DNA of 64,000 bases from Pseudoxanthomonas sp. SE1 (GCF_029542205.1 NZ_CP113783.1:3463001-3527000), one strand, 5' to 3'; positions 16,382 through 25,951 are shown, counted from the first letter of the stretch. Notes: generated by a model from the letters alone, not told the origin. A program made the numbers and translations.

Positions 16382-16774
16382 CTACGCCTCGAACCGACCT
16401 CCCGCATCACGGTCACGCGCATATCGCTTCGCGAGTGGAAACGCGGGCAGCCAGGACTCGCGACGGATCGTCCACAGCTCGTAGGTGGGCGTCAGCTGGT
16501 CGGGGGCATCCAGGGACCCGAGGTTGAGTTCGATCTCGTCTCCGCTGCAGCCGAACACCGACGCGCCGCAGCGAGGACAGAAGAAACGTCCGGCGTAGTC
16601 GCGCGTCTCGCCTTCCACCGTCACCGCGTCGCGCGGGAAGATCGCCGAGGCGTGGAACAGCGCCCCGTGATGCTTGCGGCAGTCCAGGCAATGACAGAGT
16701 CCAACGCGATACGGGCGCCCCGACGCCACGAACCGCACGTTGCCGCACAGGCAACCACCGGTGAATCGCTCCAT
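16382..16774 (-). CDS. GFA family (glutathione-dependent formaldehyde-activating-like) zinc protein
   Basis: A 130-residue protein with the GFA zinc-binding pattern: GGCLCGNVRF, then CHCLDCRKHHGA and FFCPRCGASVF. Members fold like glutathione-dependent formaldehyde-activating enzyme, but most are uncharacterised. The ATG at 16774 is preceded by AAGGAGA, so the upstream ATG at 16810 is not needed. A second GFA-like gene lies at 17345; the two differ strongly. Confidence 0.88.
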   Translation of the reverse strand: MERFTGGCLCGNVRFVASGRPYRVGLCHCLDCRKHHGALFHASAIFPRDAVTVEGETRDYAGRFFCPRCGASVFGCSGDEIELNLGSLDAPDQLTPTYELWTIRRESWLPAFPLAKRYARDRDAGGRFEA

Positions 16775-16939
16775 GCTGCATCTCCTTCGAACCAGGCACA
16801 CAAGGTACACACCTGACAGGGAAGGAAGCGCTGGTGCCGCGCATTACCCATGTGGATGCGCATTGTCGGCGCATCGCGCCGTGCGTCGCGCTGCCCTGCG
16901 CAGTACGATGCGCCCACTCCGTCCCAACGTGGTATGCCC

Positions 16940-17335
16940 ATGTCGAAGTCCGAATACCTGCTGATCTCCCGCGGCCAGTGGGACGAAACCGCCTCGCCGC
17001 AGGATGTCCAGAGCGCCATCGACCGTTTCTACACGTGGTACGAACAGGGCCTGGCCGATGGCGTGCTGAAGCCCGGCAGCCGGCTGGAGACCCACGGCAA
17101 GCGGGTCACGCGCGATGGCATCACCGACGGGCCGTTCGCCGAGGCGAAGGAACTGGTGGGCGGTTACTGGTTCATCGTCGCCGACTCGCTGGACGACGCG
17201 GCGCGGATCGCCGCCGGGAACCCCTGCCTGCCGTACGGCCTGACGCTGGAGATCCGGCCGCTGGAAGCCGCGCGGGCGCGTGCCAACGATGTGACCAACG
17301 AAACGCCGCCGGCCTGGCGTTCGAGCGGCGGCTGA
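16940..17335 (+). CDS. YCII-related domain protein
   Basis: A 131-residue YCII/DGPF-type protein. The signature is visible: MSKSEYLLISRG at the start and DGPFAEAKELVGGYWFI in the middle (DGPFxExKE). These are dimeric alpha/beta proteins often encoded next to ECF sigma factors; none is present here. The first ATG at 16934 (MPMSKS) is an alternative start. It is 9 bases upstream of the GFA-like gene, suggesting one transcript. Confidence 0.85.
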   Translation: MSKSEYLLISRGQWDETASPQDVQSAIDRFYTWYEQGLADGVLKPGSRLETHGKRVTRDGITDGPFAEAKELVGGYWFIVADSLDDAARIAAGNPCLPYGLTLEIRPLEAARARANDVTNETPPAWRSSGG

Positions 17336-17344
17336 GCCGCGCCG

Positions 17345-17779
17345 ATGACGGCAGCGCATGCCCGGCTGGAAGGCGGCTGCCACTGCGGCGCGATCACGCT
17401 CGCCTTTTTCACCTCGCTGATGCCGGGTGCCACGGCTCCGCGCGCATGCGACTGCAGCTTCTGCCGCGCACACCGCGCGGCCTGGGTGTCGGATGCCGCG
17501 GCGCAGCTGATCATCCACGCGCATCGCCCCGACCGGCTCCGCCGCTACCGGCAGGGCTCGCAGGCGGCGCAGTTCCTGCTGTGCGGCGACTGCGGCGTGC
17601 TGGTGGCGGTGATATTCGAGGAGGATGACCGCATCTGCGCGGCCGTCCATGTCGGTTGCCTGGACGCGCGTGATGCGTTTGCACCTGCCGTGGGCGTCTC
17701 GCCGCAGACCCTGACGCCCGACGAGAAGACTGCGCGCTGGCGGCGGCTGTGGATCCGCGACGTGCGGATGGTGCCGTAA
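17345..17779 (+). CDS. GFA-like zinc-binding protein
   Basis: A 144-residue protein with GFA-type cysteine pairs: GGCHCGAITL, CDCSFCRAHRAAW and LCGDCGVLVA. The expected third set is present, so it can probably bind zinc. The first block is typical; the middle (aligning to the substrate part) is divergent. It probably shares a transcript with the YCII gene. Substrate unknown. Confidence 0.82.
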   Translation: MTAAHARLEGGCHCGAITLAFFTSLMPGATAPRACDCSFCRAHRAAWVSDAAAQLIIHAHRPDRLRRYRQGSQAAQFLLCGDCGVLVAVIFEEDDRICAAVHVGCLDARDAFAPAVGVSPQTLTPDEKTARWRRLWIRDVRMVP

Positions 17780-18235
17780 GTCGGCCTTTGGGCCCGCAAG
17801 CGTTTGAATCCCGATGTCCGGCCATTGACGGTTGCGCGCAAGCCGCTGGGCCTCGTGCGCCCAGTGCGATGAGAGAAGGACAAGGTACGGTGCCTTGTCG
17901 GCGCAAGGGTCCAGGCCTTGCGTGCAGACCATGCCGGCCGGCGCGTAGGCTTTCGAGCCCCGGGCGCCGCCCTCAGGATCTCGCGCGCCCGGCGTAGCGG
18001 CTTGTGCGCAAGAGCGTTGGCCTTGGTGCCGCGAAGTCCGGAGCGCCGTATGCAAGGCTCATCGGCCTCGCGCTTGGGATCCTGGGGCTTGCGCGCAGGG
18101 CTCGATGCCAGACAGGCGACGTCCACCGTGACAAAGAGCGGTCCCGACAGGCCATGCACAAGGCCTGATGCCTTGCGCGCACGGTGCATTTCCTTGCACT
18201 TGTGCCGCGTGGAGTGGACGCGCCGTGCCGCTATG
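17780..18235. other. 456-bp gap rich in TTGCGCGCAA-type palindromes, no gene seen
   Basis: No convincing gene lies here. Open frames on the minus strand have Arg/Pro-rich, non-protein-like content. The sequence holds many variants of a short palindrome: TTGCGCGCAA (17832), CTTGTGCGCAAG (18001), CTTGCGCGCA (18089, 18172), CCTTGCGTGC (17917), plus hairpins such as AAGGC/GCCTT at 18160-18174. The density of these units is higher than elsewhere in the window. Possible explanations are a dispersed repeat, a structured RNA or a decayed gene. Confidence 0.5.
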
Positions 18236-19561
18236 TCAGCCCCTCGCCATCGCCGCCTCGATCTCATCGGCGCTGCGTGCCAGCGCGTCGGTCAGCACGA
18301 CGGGCTCGCCGTCGGTGACCAGCACGTCGTCTTCGGTGCGGATGCCGATGCCGCGCCACTTCGGGTCGACGGTGTCGTCATCGTGGCCGACGTACAGGCC
18401 GGGCTCGATGGTGAACACCATGCCGGCTTCCAGCAGGCGCGATTCGCCGTCGATGCGGTAGTCGCCCACGTCGTGCACGTCCAGGCCCAGCCAGTGGCCG
18501 GTCTTGTGGCGGTAGAAGCGGCGGTAGGTGCCTTCGGCGAGATTCTTTTCCAGCTTGCCTTTCAGCAGGCCCAGCCTGAGCAGGCCTTCGGTGAGGGTTT
18601 CCACGGCCGCGACGTGCCCGGCCTCGTAGGGCACGCCGACGCGCGCGCATGACAACGCGGCGCGCTGGGCGTCGCCGACCAGGTCGTGCAGCGCGCGTTG
18701 CGCGGCGGTGAAGCGGCCGTTGACCGGAAAGGTGCGGGTAATGTCGGCGGCGTAGCCGCGGTATTCGGCGCCGGCATCGATCAGCACCAGTTCGCCATCG
18801 CGCGCCTGTGCCGTATTGGCGCGGTAATGCAGCACGCACGCATTGCGGCCGGCGCCCACGATGCTGTTGTAGGCCGGCCACGCGTCGTGGGCGCGGAACA
18901 CGCGCTCCACGTCGGCCTGCAGTTCGTATTCGCGGATGCCGGGTTTCGCGGCGCGATAGGCGGCCTGGTGGGCGAGCACGCTGATGTCGGCGGCGCGCTG
19001 CATCAGCTTGATTTCTTCCTTGGACTTGAACAGCCGCAGGTCGTGCAGCAGGTGGCCGAGTTCGAGGAATTCGTGCGGCGGCTGCGCGCCCTGCTTGACG
19101 TGCGCGCGCACGTGGCGCACCCAGCCGATCAGCTTGAGGTCGAAATCGGCATCGCGGCCGAAGTGGTAGTAGACGCGCGAACGCCCTTCCAGCAGGCCGG
19201 GCAGGATCTCGTCGAGGTCATCGATGGGATAGGCATCGTCCATGCCGTAGTCGTCGACCGCGCCCTCCTGGCCGGCGCGCGGGCCATCCCAGCCTTCGCG
19301 CTCGGGGTCGCGTTCGCGGCAGAACAGGATGGCTTCGCCATGCTTGCGGCCCGGCACCAGCACCAGCACGGCATCCGGCTCGGGAAACCCGCACAGGTAC
19401 CAGAAGTCCGAATCCTGCCGGTACGGATAGTGCGTGTCGTGGCTGCGCACGCGCTCCGGCGCGGCGGGCAGGACGAGGATGGCGTCGTTGCCGGCCAGCC
19501 GCATCAACTGCCTGCGGCGGCGGGCGAACTCGGCCGCGCTTATCCCGGCCAGTGCCTTCAT
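18236..19561 (-). CDS. pepP: Xaa-Pro aminopeptidase (PepP)
   Basis: A 441-residue M24B aminopeptidase P, which removes N-terminal residues preceding proline. The N-terminal domain has SHDTHYPYRQDSDFWYLCGF, typical of AMP_N. Metal ligands are in LIDAGAEYRGYAADITRTFP, the His in YRHKTGHWLGLDVHDVG, VFTIEPGLYV and GIRTEDDVLV, all intact. I chose the ATG at 19561, whose T overlaps the A of the ygfB stop (TGATG); an ATG 13 codons upstream would overlap more. Order ygfB-pepP is the E. coli order. Confidence 0.95.
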   Translation of the reverse strand: MKALAGISAAEFARRRRQLMRLAGNDAILVLPAAPERVRSHDTHYPYRQDSDFWYLCGFPEPDAVLVLVPGRKHGEAILFCRERDPEREGWDGPRAGQEGAVDDYGMDDAYPIDDLDEILPGLLEGRSRVYYHFGRDADFDLKLIGWVRHVRAHVKQGAQPPHEFLELGHLLHDLRLFKSKEEIKLMQRAADISVLAHQAAYRAAKPGIREYELQADVERVFRAHDAWPAYNSIVGAGRNACVLHYRANTAQARDGELVLIDAGAEYRGYAADITRTFPVNGRFTAAQRALHDLVGDAQRAALSCARVGVPYEAGHVAAVETLTEGLLRLGLLKGKLEKNLAEGTYRRFYRHKTGHWLGLDVHDVGDYRIDGESRLLEAGMVFTIEPGLYVGHDDDTVDPKWRGIGIRTEDDVLVTDGEPVVLTDALARSADEIEAAMARG

Positions 19562-20103
19562 CAGTTCAGGCTCCGGCGATGCCGGGGCCCGAGCACGCAA
19601 TCGCCATGCAGCAACAGGACGGCGACGCGGACGAATTCTTCAAGTTCGGCCAGTGCGTCTTCATCTTCGTCGTCGTCGCTGCTTTCGGCCGAGGCCTGGG
19701 CCAACCGCGCGAGATCCTGCAGCGCTTCCTGTCCTTCTTCGGACAGCGGCGGCGAGGCGCCCGTCGCCAGCCCGAAGGCGCCCAGGAAACCCTGGCACCA
19801 CGAGAACAGCGCTTCGGCACGCTCATCCAGCGGACGGTCGGCGGCAGGCAGCAACAGGTCGAAAGCGAAGCTGCGGTCTTCGAGCTGCGCCACAGCGGTC
19901 TGTCGCAGGTGGTCCAGGGCACTGCCGGCGGCCGGGGCAGGCAGCTGATCGTCGGCCAGCGCGCGCGCCAGCCAGGCGCCATCGGCAGCGCCGCCACCGG
20001 CCAGCCAGCCGCACAGTGCGCCATGCAGTTCCGACGCCTCCATGGCCAGTCCCAACTGGCGGGAAGCGGCGGTCACGTCGGCGATATCGGGAAGGTCGGG
20101 CAT
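19561..20103 (-). CDS. UPF0149 family protein (YgfB-like)
   Basis: A 180-residue protein of the YgfB/YecA family. The block ELHGALCGWLAGGG and, later, LFSWCQGFLGAFGLA are family signatures. An acidic run (SSDDDEDEDALAELEEFVR) precedes the C-terminus. The family's role is unclear; YgfB has been linked to beta-lactamase regulation in Pseudomonas. The ATG at 20103 gives the usual length; upstream codons do not look family-like. It overlaps pepP and is co-transcribed. Confidence 0.9.
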   Translation of the reverse strand: MPDLPDIADVTAASRQLGLAMEASELHGALCGWLAGGGAADGAWLARALADDQLPAPAAGSALDHLRQTAVAQLEDRSFAFDLLLPAADRPLDERAEALFSWCQGFLGAFGLATGASPPLSEEGQEALQDLARLAQASAESSDDDEDEDALAELEEFVRVAVLLLHGDCVLGPRHRRSLN

Positions 20104-20240
20104 AGAAGAACGCAATCCGCCAAGGGTTTCGGACAACCTCGCAAGTGTAGCAACGAAATCCCGCACACCGACTTGTTGTGCGTGTGTACGCATGCCTACA
20201 CTCCAGCATCGCTCAGGCTCGGCACGGTCCGTCCACCCGC

Positions 20241-22502
20241 ATGCACGCCCCCTCTGTCGTCGCACTGCTCGCAACGGCGTCCCCGCTGTCGTCCCGGGTG
20301 CCGGTCATGCTGCTTGCCGGCGTGGTGCTGGCGGGCGTAGTGGTGATCGGCACGCGCCGCTGGTGGCAGGCCTGGCTGGCGGCCCGGCAGCTGCCGCAGG
20401 AACCCTTGCGCAGCGAATCCCTGCGCAACCGCGACGAACGCCTGAAGCTGGCGCTGTGGGCGTCAGGCGAACAGTTCTGGGATTACGACCTGGTGCAGCG
20501 CAGGCTGTACCGGATGCGCGCCGACGAGACCGCCGTGCAGACGGGCGACATCACCGTGCTTACGCGACAGGGTGAAGTACCGACCATCCACGAAGAAGAC
20601 CTGCCATTGGTGATGGAGCGCCTGCGCCTGCACCTGCAGGGAAAGTCGCCGATCTTCACGTCCGAACACCGCATGGACATGCACGGCAACGGGACGTGGG
20701 TGTGGGTGCGCGCCCGCGGCCGGGTGGTCGATCGCGACACCGAGGGCCGGCCGATCCGCATCGCCGGCACCGCACGCGACATCACCGCCAGCCGCAACGC
20801 CGAATACGAGCACCGTATCGCCGGCGAGGTGATGCGCAGCATGAACGAGGCCGTCGCGGTGCTGGACTGGGCGCACCAGTTCATCACCATCAACCCGGCG
20901 TTCACCCGCATCACTGGCTACGCCGAAGAAGAAATCATCGGCCAGCCGATGACCATGCTGGACAGCGACCAGCACGAGGACGCGTTCTTCGAACGGATGA
21001 ACCGCGAGCTGCGGCTCACCGGACGCTGGTCCGGCGAAATCTGGAAGGTGCGCAAGGACGGCGAGGAGATCCTCTGCCGCATCGAGACCAACGTGGTGCC
21101 CGATGCCAGCGGCGAACGTCCGCTGTACGTGCAGGTGCTCACCGACATCACCGAGCAGAAGCGGGCCGAGCAGGAGCTGCGCTACCTGGCCAACTACGAC
21201 ACGCTGACCAGCCTGCCGAACCGGTCGCTGCTGTCCGAGCGGCTGTCGCGCGCCATCGTGCGGGCGCGCCGCGAGCACGGGCACGTGGCGGTGCTGTTCA
21301 TCGACCTGGACCGGTTCAAGGACATCAACGATTCGTTGGGCCACGCCACCGGCGACCGCATCCTGCGCGCCGCCGCCGCGCGCGTGCAGCAGACGGTGGG
21401 CACCCAGCACACGGTGGCGCGCCTGAGTGGCGACGAGTTCACCGTGGTGCTGGAAGACATCAACGGCATGCCCGACGCCGAAGCCGTGGCCCAGCGCATC
21501 ATCCAGGCCTTCCGTGCCCCGCTGAATTTCGGCGAGCGGCTGGAACTGGCGGTCTCGCCGTCGATCGGCATCAGCCTGTATCCCGAACACGCGCAGGTGC
21601 CGACCGAGCTGCTGAAGCATGCCGACACCGCCATGTACCAGGCCAAGGCGATGGGCCGGCACACGTACGAGATGTACTCCGAGTCGATGGACGAGAAGAA
21701 CCGGCACCGCGCGATCCTCGCCAGCGCACTGCGCCGGGCGATCGACCGCAACGAGCTGTCGCTGGTATTCCAGCCGCGGCTGTCGATCTCGCGCCAGCGC
21801 ATCACCGGCGTGGAAGCCCTGCTGCGCTGGGACAGCAAGGAATTCGGCATGGTCTCGCCGGCGCAGTTCATCCCCCTGGCCGAAGAGTCCGGGATGATCT
21901 TGGAGATCGGCGCCTGGGCGCTGCGGGAAGCCTGCCTGACCCTGCGCACCTGGCACGACGAAGGCATGGAAGAACTTTCGATGGCGGTGAACGTGTCCGC
22001 CACCCAGCTCCAGCGCGGCGACCTGCAGACGGTGGTGGCCCGCACGTTGCAGGAGACGGGCGTTCCCGCCGGCAGGCTGGAACTCGAACTGACCGAAAGC
22101 GTGGTGATGGCCAGCCCCGAACAGAACGCGGACACGCTGCGCGCCTGCCGCCGGCTGGGCATTTCGCTGGCGATCGATGATTTCGGCACCGGCTATTCGT
22201 CGCTGGCGTACCTGAAGCGCCTGCCGTTGACGACGCTGAAGATCGACCGCGAGTTCATCAGCGACCTCACCCACGATACCGACGACGAAGCGATCACCAG
22301 CACCATCATCACCATGGGCCAGTCGCTGGCGCTCAAGGTGGTGGCCGAGGGCGTGGAAACGTGGGACCAGTACGAGTTCCTGCGCAACCATGGCTGCGAC
22401 GAAGTCCAGGGCCACTGGGTCTCACAGGCGCTGAGCCCGGACCAGTGCCTGCGCTTCATCCGCGAGTACTACCCCGGCTCGGGCATGCGCGTCGCTTCCT
22501 GA
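20241..22502 (+). CDS. PAS-PAS-GGDEF-EAL cyclic-di-GMP turnover protein
   Basis: A 753-residue signalling protein. Order: one N-terminal membrane helix (~15-38), PAS ~65-190, second PAS ~200-315 (ITINPAFTRITGYAEEEIIG), GGDEF ~325-485 and EAL ~500-750. The GGDEF site reads RLSGDEFTVV; Ser for the first Gly is tolerated in active enzymes. The EAL domain looks catalytic: GVEALLRW (E525), ELTESVV, DDFGTGYSSL, LKIDREF and VAEGVET are intact. It may make or break c-di-GMP depending on PAS input. It diverges from ygfB, with the shared upstream region at 20104-20240. Confidence 0.95.
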   Translation: MHAPSVVALLATASPLSSRVPVMLLAGVVLAGVVVIGTRRWWQAWLAARQLPQEPLRSESLRNRDERLKLALWASGEQFWDYDLVQRRLYRMRADETAVQTGDITVLTRQGEVPTIHEEDLPLVMERLRLHLQGKSPIFTSEHRMDMHGNGTWVWVRARGRVVDRDTEGRPIRIAGTARDITASRNAEYEHRIAGEVMRSMNEAVAVLDWAHQFITINPAFTRITGYAEEEIIGQPMTMLDSDQHEDAFFERMNRELRLTGRWSGEIWKVRKDGEEILCRIETNVVPDASGERPLYVQVLTDITEQKRAEQELRYLANYDTLTSLPNRSLLSERLSRAIVRARREHGHVAVLFIDLDRFKDINDSLGHATGDRILRAAAARVQQTVGTQHTVARLSGDEFTVVLEDINGMPDAEAVAQRIIQAFRAPLNFGERLELAVSPSIGISLYPEHAQVPTELLKHADTAMYQAKAMGRHTYEMYSESMDEKNRHRAILASALRRAIDRNELSLVFQPRLSISRQRITGVEALLRWDSKEFGMVSPAQFIPLAEESGMILEIGAWALREACLTLRTWHDEGMEELSMAVNVSATQLQRGDLQTVVARTLQETGVPAGRLELELTESVVMASPEQNADTLRACRRLGISLAIDDFGTGYSSLAYLKRLPLTTLKIDREFISDLTHDTDDEAITSTIITMGQSLALKVVAEGVETWDQYEFLRNHGCDEVQGHWVSQALSPDQCLRFIREYYPGSGMRVAS

Positions 22503-22528
22503 ACACGGCAACCGTTGACGGAAACCCT

Positions 22529-22602
22529 GTAGGAGCGGGCCATGCCCGCGATGCTTTTCAATGAGACCACGCAAGAGCATCGCGGGCATGGCCCGCTCCT
22601 AC
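22529..22602. repeat. GTAG-headed REP-like pair
   Basis: GTAGGAGCGGGCCATGCCCG at 22529-22548 is matched by the inverted arm CGGGCATGGCCCGCTCCTAC at 22583-22602, and the adjoining CGATGCTTTTC and AGAGCATCG also pair. Nearly the whole 74 bases can fold into one long stem. Confidence 0.8.
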
Positions 22603-22658
22603 AGAGCATCGCCAGCCGCCGCTTGACCGGCCGCCAACCGCATGCCTATCGTGCCCCC

Positions 22659-22880
22659 ATGGACAACGCCGACCTGCTCGACCAGCTTCGCGCGCTCAGC
22701 ACGCGCATCCAGGACCTGGCGGACCGCTGCCAACGCCTGGCGGACGAGAACCGCAGCCTGCGCCAGCAGCAGGAACAGCTGGTCGGCGAACGCTCGCAAT
22801 TGCTGGCCAAGAACGAACAGGCGCGTTCGCGGGTGGAAGCGATGATCAGCCGCCTGAAATCCCTGGAGCAGCACACGTGA
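22659..22880 (+). CDS. ZapB-like small coiled-coil protein (TIGR02449 type)
   Basis: A 73-residue all-helical protein: heptad-rich LLDQLRALSTRIQDLADRCQ and QLLAKNEQARSRVEAMISRL, with LRQQQEQLVGERS between. This is the short cell-division partner usually found immediately upstream of zapA. The start at 22659 was chosen over an earlier ATG inside the preceding repeat. The stop overlaps the GTG start of zapA (GTGA), so the two are translationally coupled. Confidence 0.88.
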   Translation: MDNADLLDQLRALSTRIQDLADRCQRLADENRSLRQQQEQLVGERSQLLAKNEQARSRVEAMISRLKSLEQHT

Positions 22881-23173
22881 GCGCCAACGAACCGGTCAGC
22901 GTCCACCTCCTGGACCGCGAGTACACCGTCGGCGTCGCGCCCGATGAACGTTCCAGCCTGATGGCGGCCGCCAAGCTGCTCGACAGCCGCATGCGCGAGG
23001 TGCGCGGCAGCAACCGCATGGCGGCGGTCGACCGCATCGCCGTGCTGGCCGCACTCAACCTGGCACACGAATTGCAGCAGTTGCGCGATGAACAGCACGC
23101 GCGCAACCGCGATGTCGAACGCACGCTGCAGGATCTGCACCGCAAGCTCGACGGCGTGCTGGGTACGCCCTGA
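22877..23173 (+). CDS. zapA: Cell division protein ZapA
   Basis: A 98-residue ZapA, which binds and bundles FtsZ at the division ring. The N-terminal beta strands and family motif are visible: PVSVHLLDREYTVGVAPDER, then SLMAAAKLLDSRMREVRG and DRIAVLAALNLAHEL. A C-terminal coiled coil follows. It uses a GTG start overlapping the upstream gene. It is followed by 6S RNA, the conserved gammaproteobacterial order. Confidence 0.94.
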   Translation: MSANEPVSVHLLDREYTVGVAPDERSSLMAAAKLLDSRMREVRGSNRMAAVDRIAVLAALNLAHELQQLRDEQHARNRDVERTLQDLHRKLDGVLGTP

Positions 23174-23230
23174 CAGCGTGTGCATGTCGCCGACCGCGCA
23201 CTGAATCGGCCGACGAACGGGCTAGGCAAA

Positions 23231-23250
23231 AAGTCTTCAATCGCTATACT
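23231..23250 (+). promoter_or_regulatory. Probable sigma-70 promoter of 6S RNA
   Basis: TATACT at 23245-23250 is a good -10, about 8 bases before the inferred 6S start. The -35 (around AAGTCTTCA or the preceding GGCAAAAA) is weak. Confidence 0.55.
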
Positions 23251-23257
23251 GGCCCGG

Positions 23258-23443
23258 CGTCCTCTGCTGTACTCGACAGTGAGCGCAAACATTCGCCTTG
23301 TCCCTTAATTACGACCACGGGATGGTGACGGTTACCGGGAGTGCAGGTCTGCCTCGCAGCGGAAAGCCCGATGGTTGCCCAACCTTCCCACTTGAACCCC
23401 GGGTTCAAGGTCGTTTCGCGAACATCGTGCATGGCGGAGGACG
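23258..23443 (+). ncRNA. ssrS: 6S RNA
   Basis: About 186 bases. The ends pair: CGTCCTCTGC at the 5' end with GCGGAGGACG (23434-23443). The 3' arm holds TTGAACCCCGGGTTCAAGG (23393-23410), the well-conserved hairpin also seen in E. coli 6S. It is between zapA and the 5-formyl-THF cyclo-ligase, the conserved location. A T-rich run (TATTTTT) follows. 6S RNA binds the sigma-70 holoenzyme in stationary phase and mimics an open promoter. Ends are estimated from pairing. Confidence 0.88.
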
Positions 23444-23622
23444 TATTTTTCCCGCGGCAGCGGCATCAGCCGCGACCCGGCCGGTCCTGTCGCACCCGCC
23501 CTTGAGCGGGATGACTTCGAAACGAAGCCGATTGCACTAGGGATCCGACGCACTGGGCCGTGACTGACGCCGCTCCCGCGGATTCACCGGCAACGCCGGT
23601 GCGCATGCCGTAAAATTCGCGC

Positions 23623-24245
23623 ATGCCCGACTCCCCGCCTTTCGCCCTGGCCGCCGAGCGCAATGCGCTGCGCCGCGAGCTGCGCGTGCGCCGCCGCGCC
23701 CTGCCCGCCGCCGAGCGCATCGCCGGCGCCGACGCGCTCGCCACGCGCCTGTTCGCCCTCCCCTTTTTTCCTTCCACCGGTTATGTCGCCGGCTACTGGG
23801 CGATGGACGGCGAAATCGGCCTGCACAGCTGGCAGCTGCGCCTGCCGCCCGGCCTGGTCTACTGCCTGCCCGTATTGGCCGACGACGAAACGCTGCGCTT
23901 CGCACCCTGGCGACCGGGCGATGAGCTGGTGACCAACCGCTACGGTATTCCCGAGCCGGATGTCGATCCACGCACCGGGCTGACCGCCACCGAGATGGCG
24001 TTGATCGTCGTGCCGCTGGTGGGCTTCGACGCCGCAGGCCATCGCCTCGGCATGGGGGGCGGCTGGTATGACCGCACACTGGCACCACGCCTGCAGCGCC
24101 CCGCGCCGCCGTGGCTGGTCGGGGTGGGTTTCGAAGCGCAGCGCGTCGACACGGTCGGCGCGCAGGCCTGGGACGTACCGCTGGATGCCGTCTGCACCGA
24201 GCGCGACACGCTGCTCCCCTTCTCTTCTTTGCCGGACGCCCCGCC

Positions 24246-24249
<4 letters not shown>
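23623..24249 (+). CDS. 5-formyltetrahydrofolate cyclo-ligase
   Basis: A 208-residue enzyme converting 5-formyl-THF to 5,10-methenyl-THF with ATP. The N-terminal RNALRRELRVRRRALP and the C-terminal site GHRLGMGGGWYDRTLA are family signatures. Location after 6S RNA matches ygfA of E. coli. The stop overlaps the start of the EVE gene by four bases. Often coexpressed with 6S by readthrough. Confidence 0.94.
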
Positions 24250-24713
<464 letters not shown>

Positions 24714-24724
24714 TCTCTCCCCGT

Positions 24725-24851
24725 GTAGGAGCGACGTGAGTCGCGACCGGGAGGGCGGGGGTCCAGCGAAAACGAGGGGAAGTGGAGGTCAAGATGCCGT
24801 CGCTTTCCCCGACCTCCGACGCCGTGCGGTCGCGACTCACGTCGCTCCTAC
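24725..24851. repeat. GTAG-headed REP-like pair
   Basis: GTAGGAGCGACGTGAGTCGC at 24725-24744 and the inverse GCGACTCACGTCGCTCCTAC ending at 24851, about 75 bases apart. The same subtype occurs at 27986 and 53012. Confidence 0.8.
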
Positions 24852-24884
24852 AACAACCCCATCCTGTACACGAGTGTTGAACCC

Positions 24885-25535
24885 ATGAGCGAAGCAAAGC
24901 GCCTGGCCGGCGAGAAGGCCATCGAGTTCGTCGAGGACGGCATGATCGTCGGCGTGGGCACGGGCTCCACCGTCGCGTTCTTCATCGACGCGCTGGGCGG
25001 CATCAAAGACCGCATCAAGGGCGCGGTGTCCAGTTCCGAACAGAGCACGGCGCGCCTGAAGCAGCACGGCATCGAGGTGCTCGACCTCAACCACACCGGC
25101 ACGCTGTCGCTGTACGTGGACGGTGCCGACGAGTGCGACCCGCACAAGCGCCTGATCAAGGGCGGCGGGGCGGCGCTGACGCGCGAGAAGATCATCGCAG
25201 AGGCCAGCAAGCAGTTCGTGTGCATCGTCGACCCCAGCAAGCAGGTGCCCGTGCTGGGTAGGTTCCCGCTGCCGGTGGAAGTGATCCCCATGGCACGCAG
25301 CCTGGTGGCACGCGAGATCCTCGCCCTGACCGGCGGCCAGCCGGTGTGGCGCGACGGCGTGACCACCGACAACGGCAACGTGGTGCTGGACATCCACAAC
25401 CTGTCCATCACCGACCCGGTGGCGATGGAACGCGAGATCAACCAGATCCCCGGGGTGGTCAGCGTGGGCCTGTTCGCCCGCCGTCCGGCGGATATCGTCA
25501 TCGTCGGCGGCGAACCGCCGATCGTGCTGCGCTAG
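24885..25535 (+). CDS. rpiA: Ribose-5-phosphate isomerase A
   Basis: A 216-residue enzyme interconverting ribose-5-phosphate and ribulose-5-phosphate in the pentose phosphate pathway. Active-site blocks are present: [20 protein letters not shown] and [14 protein letters not shown]. Length is normal. It follows a REP pair and is probably a single-gene unit. Confidence 0.97.
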   Translation: MSEAKRLAGEKAIEFVEDGMIVGVGTGSTVAFFIDALGGIKDRIKGAVSSSEQSTARLKQHGIEVLDLNHTGTLSLYVDGADECDPHKRLIKGGGAALTREKIIAEASKQFVCIVDPSKQVPVLGRFPLPVEVIPMARSLVAREILALTGGQPVWRDGVTTDNGNVVLDIHNLSITDPVAMEREINQIPGVVSVGLFARRPADIVIVGGEPPIVLR

Positions 25536-25561
25536 GCAACGGGCATGGCGGCCGAACGCTT

Positions 25562-25951
25562 CTACGCCTCGTCCGCCAGCGCCTTCACCAGGTCGCCCAC
25601 GAGTTCGCGCTTCTTCGGCGGCAACCGCAGGAAGGCATCGATGACCTGGCGCTCGCGGCTGCCGGCACCCGCAGGCCAGGTGGCGCGCGTCTCGGCCACG
25701 CGCGAACGTGGGTTCGTGCCGAATCGCAGAACGTGCGGATCCACCCCCAGCAGATCCGCCAGCACCTGCAGCTTGTCCTGCGCGGGTATCGCGCGGCCAC
25801 CCAGCCAGCGCGATGTGGTCTGGACGCTCACGGAGCGACCGCGATAGCGGGTGTTGAACAGGTGGAACAGGACCGTCGGACGTGGCTCGTAGCCTGCCTG
25901 CTGCATGGCGTGCGCCAGTCGCTGCGAGAATTTTTCGTGCTCGTTACCCAT
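25562..25951 (-). CDS. Helix-turn-helix transcriptional regulator
   Basis: A 129-residue Cro/XRE-like protein. Residues ~8-75 hold a divergent HTH: KFSQRLAHAMQQAGY, then VSVQTTSRWLGGRAIPAQDK and LQVLADLLGVDPHVLRFG. The C-terminal tail (RERQVIDAFLRLPPKKRELV) resembles the end of many short xanthomonad regulators. Two palindromes at 25984 and 26008 lie directly upstream and could be its operators, giving control over itself and the divergent gene at 26113. Confidence 0.82.
   Translation of the reverse strand: MGNEHEKFSQRLAHAMQQAGYEPRPTVLFHLFNTRYRGRSVSVQTTSRWLGGRAIPAQDKLQVLADLLGVDPHVLRFGTNPRSRVAETRATWPAGAGSRERQVIDAFLRLPPKKRELVGDLVKALADEA

Noticed and set aside
16382..17779. The two GFA-like genes as a recent duplication
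   Set aside because: They share only the Cys motifs; the rest differs strongly and they are on opposite strands, so they are old paralogues at best.
20463..22415. 650-residue minus-strand frame over the GGDEF-EAL gene
   Set aside because: The plus strand encodes intact PAS, GGDEF and EAL domains; the minus frame is His/Arg-rich shadow.
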